NCBI GenBank assembly: GCA_003599815.1
Contig: QZJZ01000071.1
Span: forward strand, 1 to 64,000
Reading direction: 5' to 3'
DNA length: 64,000 nt
Source of the DNA: Candidatus Auribacter fodinae
GTDB taxonomy: Bacteria; Auribacterota; Auribacteria; Auribacterales; Auribacteraceae
The number at the start of each line of letters is the position of its first letter. The first letter of the stretch is position 1. A program made the position numbers and the translations under genes. The notes beneath the pieces are model-generated. The model was not told the DNA's origin and ran no database searches. It saw nothing but the letters and a program-made list of their open reading frames with translations. Below are positions 58,950 to 64,000 of the stretch, in pieces.

Positions 58950-59609
58950 TTATGATGAATGGTTCGATAAAATTTTTATCAGTTCACCCGGTGACGATAT
59001 AACGTAATCGGGTTTAAGTGTGCGCAGTTCTTGTTCCGACCCATATCCCCACAGCACCGCACAGCTTGCTGTGCCCGAAGACTGGGCGGTCAGCACATCG
59101 ACCTGCATATCGCCGACCAGAATAGTTTTTTCCGGGCGGCTGTTGTGGTACTCTATTATTTTATATATGCCTTCAGGCTCAGGTTTTCGCCCATACGGAT
59201 TGTCTCCGCCAAGAAAAATGGGAAAATAGTCTTTTATCTGAAAATAGTCAAGAACCGGAGCGATAAACTGTGTATGTTTGTTGGAACAAACCGCCATTTT
59301 GTACGAGCTGTCAAGCGTTGCCAGCAGTTGCTGTATCCCGTCATACAAATGTGTGTGATGAAAATAGTTTTTCGCGTAGTGTTCTAGGAACTTATTCTTG
59401 ATTTCCTCGAACAGCGCGTCGCTGTAACGGTCGCCGAGCGCTTTTTCCAGAAACAGCGCCAGCCCTTTTCCGACCCAGATTTTGGTTTGTTCGTAACTTA
59501 CCGGATGTAATCCGCACTGGCCAAGCGCGTGGTTCAATGATTCTGTCAGGTCGCGCAGAGAGTCGAGCAGTGTGCCGTCCAGATCGAAAATAACAAGGTC
59601 ATAACTCAT
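58950..59609 (-). CDS. HAD-family phosphoglycolate phosphatase-like
   Basis: A 219-residue HAD hydrolase. Motif I DLVIFDLDGTLLDSLRDLTE, motif II with VCSNKHTQF, motif III lysine in GRKPEPEGIYKII and motif IV ILVGDMQVDVLTAQSSG are all present. A cap domain from about 15 to 80 fits Gph-type phosphatases. The ATG at 59607-59609 follows AAAGGA; a nine-residue longer frame is less likely. The substrate is probably phosphoglycolate or another small phosphate ester. Confidence 0.82.
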   Translation of the reverse strand: MSYDLVIFDLDGTLLDSLRDLTESLNHALGQCGLHPVSYEQTKIWVGKGLALFLEKALGDRYSDALFEEIKNKFLEHYAKNYFHHTHLYDGIQQLLATLDSSYKMAVCSNKHTQFIAPVLDYFQIKDYFPIFLGGDNPYGRKPEPEGIYKIIEYHNSRPEKTILVGDMQVDVLTAQSSGTASCAVLWGYGSEQELRTLKPDYVISSPGELIKILSNHSS

Positions 59610-59808
59610 ACAATACAGTTCCTTTATCGTAATCATAATTTAATATACAATACTACTTTGACACTATGAGGAAGCAGTGGTTTTAAATTAAATTCGAGTT
59701 AGGCTGTCCTCAAATATACATTGCAATCTACTTGTTTGAATGATATAACGACGAGCATGCCATTATAATGAAAGTTCAGCGGATGAGCAATAAAATGAGT
59801 GGAAATCT

Positions 59809-60939
59809 ATGAAAATTGTCCTGTTACCGTCTAACTTCTCTCCGGATATGACCGGTATAGCCAATACAGCATCCCGGCTGTATAGATGGCTCAAGGAAAA
59901 AGGGCATAATGTTTCCGTAGTAACATTTACCGCTCGTTACTACAAAGACGCCGATATACCTGAGTGGGCTCGCGGCAACGATATTTACCGGTATTGCCCA
60001 TCCCTCCGGCGCGGGAAAATAGCTTCTCTTCTGGATAGTATAAAACTTGCCGTTATTATCTGGCGTACCTGCCGGAATGCTGATATTATTATGACCATGG
60101 GCTGGAGTCTGCTGAATATCGGGCTCCGGATTTCTCTTGTGTGTATGGGCAGGAAAAAGATTGTTATGGCGTTTCGCGGCAACGACGGTTGGAAGTACGA
60201 TTCGTCAGCGCGCATCAACCTGCGCAAATGGTTTGCCATGAGGTCTCATGTAATTACCAATTCATCTGCTCTGAAATATCATCTTGAAAAAAAATCCATT
60301 CCTGTGCAGGATGTCATATGGAGCGAAGCGGATTTCGAGCTGTTTGACAGATCGCTTAATAAGCCTGAACCCAATCATGTGGTGATGGTTAAAGGCCTCT
60401 ATCCTGTCGGCGGGGCTGACGTGGCGCTTGAGGCTGTACACGAACTGTGCAAACGCGGCGTGAAAGTACGCATGACGTTTGCCGGGGACGGGCCGCTTCG
60501 TGAAGAGTTGACGGAACGAGCGCGCAAATACGGTATTTCAGATTGTGTCCGGTTTAAAGGGAGCGTCGCGCACCACCGCGTGCCGGATTTGCTGGCTCGC
60601 GCTGAGGTATTTGTGCTGTCCAGTAATTTGGAATCGTCACCGCATGTGGTAGCTGAGGCAATGGCAATGGCAAAACCGGTAGCGGCAACAGCGACTGACG
60701 GCACTGCTGAATTCATAAAACACGGTTTAACCGGCATGCTCAGCCCGGTTGGCGACCATAAGGCTTTGGCGGATAATATAGAGTACCTGCTTCGCAACAA
60801 AAAGGAAGCGAGCGCTATGGCGGAGAACGCGTGGCAGTTCGCGAAAAATAAGTTGTCTCTGGATTGTTGTTTCAACCAGTATCAGGAAATTTTCGACAGA
60901 TTGCATGAAAAGAACGAGCGCGATAATTTATCCCATTAA
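59809..60939 (+). CDS. Family-4 glycosyltransferase
   Basis: A 376-residue GT4 enzyme. N-terminal VLLPSNFSPDMTGIANTASR; then MVKGLYPVGGADVALEAVHE, VRMTFAGDGPLREELTERAR, VRFKGSVAHHRVPDLLARAE and VLSSNLESSPHVVAEAMAMA of the donor domain, with AKPVAATATDGTAEFIKHG. The ExFGxxxxE motif is diverged to ESSPHVVAE. It overlaps the next gene by 35 bases. Together with the next GT4 and the flippase it forms a small glycan unit. Confidence 0.85.
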   Translation: MKIVLLPSNFSPDMTGIANTASRLYRWLKEKGHNVSVVTFTARYYKDADIPEWARGNDIYRYCPSLRRGKIASLLDSIKLAVIIWRTCRNADIIMTMGWSLLNIGLRISLVCMGRKKIVMAFRGNDGWKYDSSARINLRKWFAMRSHVITNSSALKYHLEKKSIPVQDVIWSEADFELFDRSLNKPEPNHVVMVKGLYPVGGADVALEAVHELCKRGVKVRMTFAGDGPLREELTERARKYGISDCVRFKGSVAHHRVPDLLARAEVFVLSSNLESSPHVVAEAMAMAKPVAATATDGTAEFIKHGLTGMLSPVGDHKALADNIEYLLRNKKEASAMAENAWQFAKNKLSLDCCFNQYQEIFDRLHEKNERDNLSH

Positions 60940-62095
60940 TATACGTTTTCCTATGGAACGGGCAAATTCAATACAGGTTGTCAATACCTGTCGTGCGCTC
61001 GCTGAAGCGGGTGTACTGGTATACTTGCTTGTACGTCATACCAGCGAACTCACAGAGCAGGATATGCTGGCGTTTTACGGGTTGAAACCGCATCCGAACC
61101 TGATGATAAAAAAGATTCCTGTCATCAAATCGGAAAACGCCTTTATTGCGAATAAATCGTATTACCTGTCAGTACTGAAATATATCTTTTATCTTCGGAT
61201 GGCTAAGAGGATACGCGTGCTGTTCCTGCGTGACCTTGGGCTTGCGCATTATCTGAGCAAGGTTAAATGGCTGTTCGGATTCAGGTTTATATATGAGGCG
61301 CACCTGATCAGTTACCTTTTTGCCGAGCACCAGCACGAGCTTCTGCCCGACAGCAAGCCGGCCACGGACAAATATAAACGGAGTTTGTATAAAAAAGAGA
61401 AATGCGTCTTCAGGACAAGTGATTCGCTGATCGCTATTACGCATCATCTCAAGGATAACCTTGTTCAGCAGTTTAAAGTTAATCCCGAACGGGTATCGGT
61501 TATACCGGACGCCGCTGATATTTCCCTGTATAAAGGTGTGCGGGAGAAGCGGAACGAGATCATTTACATTGGGCAGTTGTACCCATGGAAAGGCGTGGCT
61601 ACACTCGTTCGCGCGATGAAATATATCACATGGCCGCTCAAGGTTATCGGCGGGCTTCCGTGGGAAAGCGACCTTCAGTCATTGAAAGAGCTTGCTCAAG
61701 AACTTGGCGTTGCCGACAAAATTGAGTTTACCGGTTTTTTGCGGTACAGGGATACAGCCCGCCATCTGGCAAAAGCCCGGATCTCAGTCATTCCGTTATC
61801 CGACAACATCATTGCCCGTGAATACACATCTCCTTTAAAACTGTTTGAGTCCATGGCGGCGCGTACCGCGGTGGTTGCGTCCGATCTTCCGTCCATCAGG
61901 GAAATTATCCAGCCGGAATTTAACGGCATGCTGTTTGAAGCCGGAAATCCGAGGGCGTTAGCCCAGGCTGTGAACACTTTGATTGATCGTCATGATCTGA
62001 TGGTTAAAATTGTAGAAAATTCCTTTAATACCGTGCAGGCATATAGTTGGGAAAAACGTGCATCCCACATTAAGGAAATCATAGACGCCTTATGA
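60905..62095 (+). CDS. Family-4 glycosyltransferase
   Basis: A 396-residue GT4 enzyme. The N-terminal part SAIIYPINIRFPMERANSIQ and VVNTCRALAEAGVLVYLLVR is typical, then IYIGQLYPWKGVATLVRAMK, LKVIGGLPWESDLQSLKELA, IEFTGFLRYRDTARHLAKAR, ISVIPLSDNI and SPLKLFESMAARTAVVASDL. The SPLKLFE motif is typical of a GT4 subgroup that includes the enzyme at 17378. Its start lies within the end of the previous gene, and its end overlaps the flippase gene by four bases. Confidence 0.85.
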   Translation: MKRTSAIIYPINIRFPMERANSIQVVNTCRALAEAGVLVYLLVRHTSELTEQDMLAFYGLKPHPNLMIKKIPVIKSENAFIANKSYYLSVLKYIFYLRMAKRIRVLFLRDLGLAHYLSKVKWLFGFRFIYEAHLISYLFAEHQHELLPDSKPATDKYKRSLYKKEKCVFRTSDSLIAITHHLKDNLVQQFKVNPERVSVIPDAADISLYKGVREKRNEIIYIGQLYPWKGVATLVRAMKYITWPLKVIGGLPWESDLQSLKELAQELGVADKIEFTGFLRYRDTARHLAKARISVIPLSDNIIAREYTSPLKLFESMAARTAVVASDLPSIREIIQPEFNGMLFEAGNPRALAQAVNTLIDRHDLMVKIVENSFNTVQAYSWEKRASHIKEIIDAL

Positions 62096-63411
62096 GCGAT
62101 ATGTCCGCATCGGATAAGCGAAGCCTGAAGCGAATGCTGATTAAAGATTCGGCATTCATGTACCTGAGCAATATGTCGGTCACAGCTTCACGGTTTCTGC
62201 TGGTAATCATACTTGCCCGGATGACTGGCCCTGAGCAGTTTGGGCTTTTACAACTGGCGATTACCGCAGTATCATTTGTGGCGTTGTTTCTTGACTGTAA
62301 AGCAGACGATGCCCTAATCCGTTTTTTATCTGAATACTATACTACTGGAAACATTGCCGGGGCCCGAACGCTGGTGAGGCTGGGCTACTGCATGAACGTG
62401 GTGCTTGGCGTGCTCTGTTTTTCCGTTGTGTTTATCGGGGCGGCGTTGCTGGCTCAGCATGTGTTTCATGATGCACAGGGGATTGTGCTTGTCCGCCTGT
62501 ACGCCGCCGGGTTCGCGGCTACATTTTTTGACAGGACTGCATTGGCGGCGCTTCAATCGATGAAATGCTTCAAGCTGATAAGCCTCCTTACTCTTGCTTC
62601 GGCGTTCATCAAACTGGTCTTGCCTGTGGTATGTATACCATACGGGCTGATCGGAATAACCATCGGTTATTCTGCCGCGCATGTGCTTTCGGCGCTGGTA
62701 ACCATTGCCGGAGCGTCGGTTGTTGCGCGCCGGCAGTACCCTCATTCCGGGAAGGGAACCCCTGTGATGGACGAGTTGAGGAAAATATACCGGTTTGTCA
62801 TTCACAGTACGATTTCTTCTACGTTTAAATCGGTAATGTCGTATGTGGATGTGCTTATACTCGGTTTTTTCGGCTCAGCGACAGACGTCGGGTATTACAA
62901 ATTCGCGCTGGCGTTTACATCAATCTTCGGGCTGATCAGCAGTCCTGTGAACAATGTCATTTATCCGACCCTGACCCGCCTGTGGGTGCAAAAGGATTTT
63001 GTGATGTACAAAAAAATTCTAGTCAAACTGACCAAATACAAAGCCCTCTTCCTTATTCCCTCTGCCGCCGCGACTGTTATTTTGACTCCTTTTATAATCA
63101 GGCTGACCGTTGGGCAGGAATTCATGCCGGCGAAATACGCGATTTACATCATCATATGGGCGGTTATACTCGTAAACATTTTTTCATGGGTTAAATCGGT
63201 GTTATTATCATGGGAAAAGCCTCAGGTATCCGCGATCGGAAACTTCGGCATCGTCTGCCTGATGACGGCATTATCATATTTTTTTGTTCCACGATGGGGT
63301 TATATTGGTTCATCCGTAACGTACGCTATATCCTATGGAGCAGGAATTATCTTCTATCTCATCGTAGTGATACGATTATCCCGGTCGGCGCTTTCTCCTC
63401 CAACTCAATAA
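62092..63411 (+). CDS. Polysaccharide flippase (Wzx/MATE-like)
   Basis: A 439-residue membrane protein with about 12-14 membrane segments. The N-terminal MSDMSASDKRSLKRMLIKDS AFMYLS-type start is followed by a helix with the RMTGPEQFGLLQLAITAVSF motif typical of Wzx/oligosaccharide flippases, then repeated helix pairs such as VVLGVLCFSVVFIGAALLAQ and VIHSTISSTFKSVMSYVDVL, and a C-terminal LLSWEKPQVSAIGNFGIVCL. These move lipid-linked sugar units across the inner membrane. It overlaps the GT4 gene by four bases, so the three form an export unit. Confidence 0.85.
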   Translation: MSDMSASDKRSLKRMLIKDSAFMYLSNMSVTASRFLLVIILARMTGPEQFGLLQLAITAVSFVALFLDCKADDALIRFLSEYYTTGNIAGARTLVRLGYCMNVVLGVLCFSVVFIGAALLAQHVFHDAQGIVLVRLYAAGFAATFFDRTALAALQSMKCFKLISLLTLASAFIKLVLPVVCIPYGLIGITIGYSAAHVLSALVTIAGASVVARRQYPHSGKGTPVMDELRKIYRFVIHSTISSTFKSVMSYVDVLILGFFGSATDVGYYKFALAFTSIFGLISSPVNNVIYPTLTRLWVQKDFVMYKKILVKLTKYKALFLIPSAAATVILTPFIIRLTVGQEFMPAKYAIYIIIWAVILVNIFSWVKSVLLSWEKPQVSAIGNFGIVCLMTALSYFFVPRWGYIGSSVTYAISYGAGIIFYLIVVIRLSRSALSPPTQ

Positions 63412-63734
63412 TCCCCATGGAGATATATTTTAACAAATTTGTAGAAAGCACTATGATGCTCTACAAATTTGTGTGGTTTCAGCCCTGTTTATAGGGTTGG
63501 CTGAATATATTGTGCTATCAAAAAATATAATTATTGCCTGTTTTAATGTGTTTTTTTGAATATGAATTAAGGTTGTTTGATAAATATGTGTAATTATTAT
63601 TATGAGCGGCACTATTGTTGCTTTGTTTTTGCTCAACTTAATGCGATCGGTATAGCGGAATTCGTCTCACTACAAAAACTGCATAAAAAATTGGGTGCCG
63701 TTGTAAAAGAAAAACCGCCAAAAGAGGAGGATTT
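63412..63734. other. Intergenic region with two inverted repeats
   Basis: About 320 bp without a convincing gene. Seen: an inverted repeat AACAAATTTGTAGA / TCTACAAATTTGT (63432-63472) with a long loop, and a second hairpin TTCAGCC / GGCTGAA near 63479-63506. They may end the flippase transcript. Ribosome-binding site GAGGAGG for the next gene lies at 63725-63730. Confidence 0.5.
63432..63472. repeat. Inverted repeat after the flippase gene
   Basis: Arms ACAAATTTGTAGA and TCTACAAATTTGT separated by 14 bases. Followed by GTGTGG and no T-run, so it looks more like a palindromic element than a terminator; each arm itself contains the self-complementary ACAAATTTGT. Confidence 0.5.
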
Positions 63735-64000
63735 ATGGGAAGCGGTACAAAAAAAACGGCTGTAATAGCAATGTTGGGTATTATGATGTGCAGTGTGTCC
63801 GTGAAAGCGGAAGAATCGGAAAACTGGATACCGGTGTTTGACGACGCGTTGTCGCAGGCAACGGAAATATCCCCAGTGGAAGTTGAACTCGGATTTACGC
63901 TGGCAAACATGTATTTATGGCGCGGGCAAAAACTGGGCAGTGATACGTCATGGATGCCTTACGTGACTGTCAGTCCTGATTTTGAGCCTCTGGGTAATGC
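63735..64000 (+). CDS. Exported protein, possible outer-membrane beta-barrel (partial)
   Basis: The first 88 codons of a gene that runs off the right edge. A signal peptide (TKKTAVIAMLGIMMCSVSVK) is cleaved near VKAEES. The exposed part has VEVELGFTLANMYLWRGQKL, then SWMPYVTVSPDF. The phrase NxYLWRGxxL followed by PYVTVSPDF is seen in putative porins such as TorF-type proteins. The ATG at 63735 follows GAGGAGG at good spacing. The 3' end and final identity cannot be read. Confidence 0.65.
   Translation, partial: MGSGTKKTAVIAMLGIMMCSVSVKAEESENWIPVFDDALSQATEISPVEVELGFTLANMYLWRGQKLGSDTSWMPYVTVSPDFEPLGN

Noticed and set aside
63577-63765. Plus-strand 62-codon open frame upstream of the last gene
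   Set aside because: It overlaps the start and ribosome-binding site of the signal-peptide gene at 63735 and lacks its own ribosome-binding site.
1-64000. CRISPR arrays, rRNA genes and complete insertion sequences
   Set aside because: No regularly spaced repeats, rRNA signatures or intact transposase were seen anywhere in the window.

Overview
The window looks like the chromosome of an uncultured Gram-negative (diderm) bacterium of moderate GC. The signs are a type II secretion operon, many small lipoproteins with lipoboxes, heptose and glycan genes typical of an LPS or capsule maker, PEP-CTERM sorting signals and DHS-like and B12-radical-SAM proteins. This combination is common in candidate lineages near the PVC group such as Omnitrophota, but no phylogenetic marker in the window fixes the taxonomy, so this is inference.

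Layout: 1-4510 is an AT-richer segment at a tRNA-Glu gene. It holds a DUF3991/TOPRIM remnant and a three-gene minus-strand operon (CrtI-like desaturase, DUF2141 protein, AarF/UbiB-like kinase), bracketed by imperfect ~160-bp direct repeats that carry the tRNA 3' end and its terminator. 4511-5100 has tRNA-Gln and an orphan small transcription unit. 5099-7521 has a TPR membrane protein, a PHP phosphatase, a PEP-CTERM protein and tRNA-Arg. 7599-13688 is an envelope cluster: two LPP20-type proteins (one with three domain copies), four sister lipoproteins of about 40-60 residues, a FlgT-like protein, a CsgG-like protein, a fifth small lipoprotein and a glycosyltransferase. No flagellar genes are present.

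13825-25373 contains two B12-binding radical SAM proteins flanking five translationally coupled family-4 glycosyltransferases, then RsmB, DUF116, a zinc-finger membrane protein and a class II aldolase. 25557-28060 has a zinc ribbon, a diacylglycerol-kinase-like protein, a decayed REP-associated transposase beside a REP-like palindrome, and an AT-rich orphan membrane protein. 28135-31294 is HldD, an epimerase and a deoxyhypusine-synthase-like protein. 31488-37778 has a CorA-like protein, an anchored proline-rich protein, a thioesterase and a DUF2723-TPR protein.

37786-47522 is a type II secretion operon (E-F-peptidase-G-H-I-J-K-L-M); its ATPase carries an N-terminal phosphoreceiver domain and a divergent histidine kinase lies next to it. 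GspC and GspD are not in the window. 49677-54930 has two more glycosylation genes, a tandem pair of paralogous PEP-CTERM proteins behind a perfect consensus promoter, a PilZ protein and an HU/IHF protein. 55616-59609 has a second kinase/receiver pair, an MBL hydrolase, a DJ-1/PfpI protein and a HAD phosphatase. 59809-63411 has two glycosyltransferases and a Wzx-like flippase, and a partial outer-membrane-like gene runs off the right edge.

Taken together the window is dominated by cell-surface construction: glycan synthesis and export, lipoproteins, surface-sorted proteins and protein secretion, with several signalling proteins that could tie secretion to phosphorelay or c-di-GMP signals. All intergenic motif calls were made by eye.
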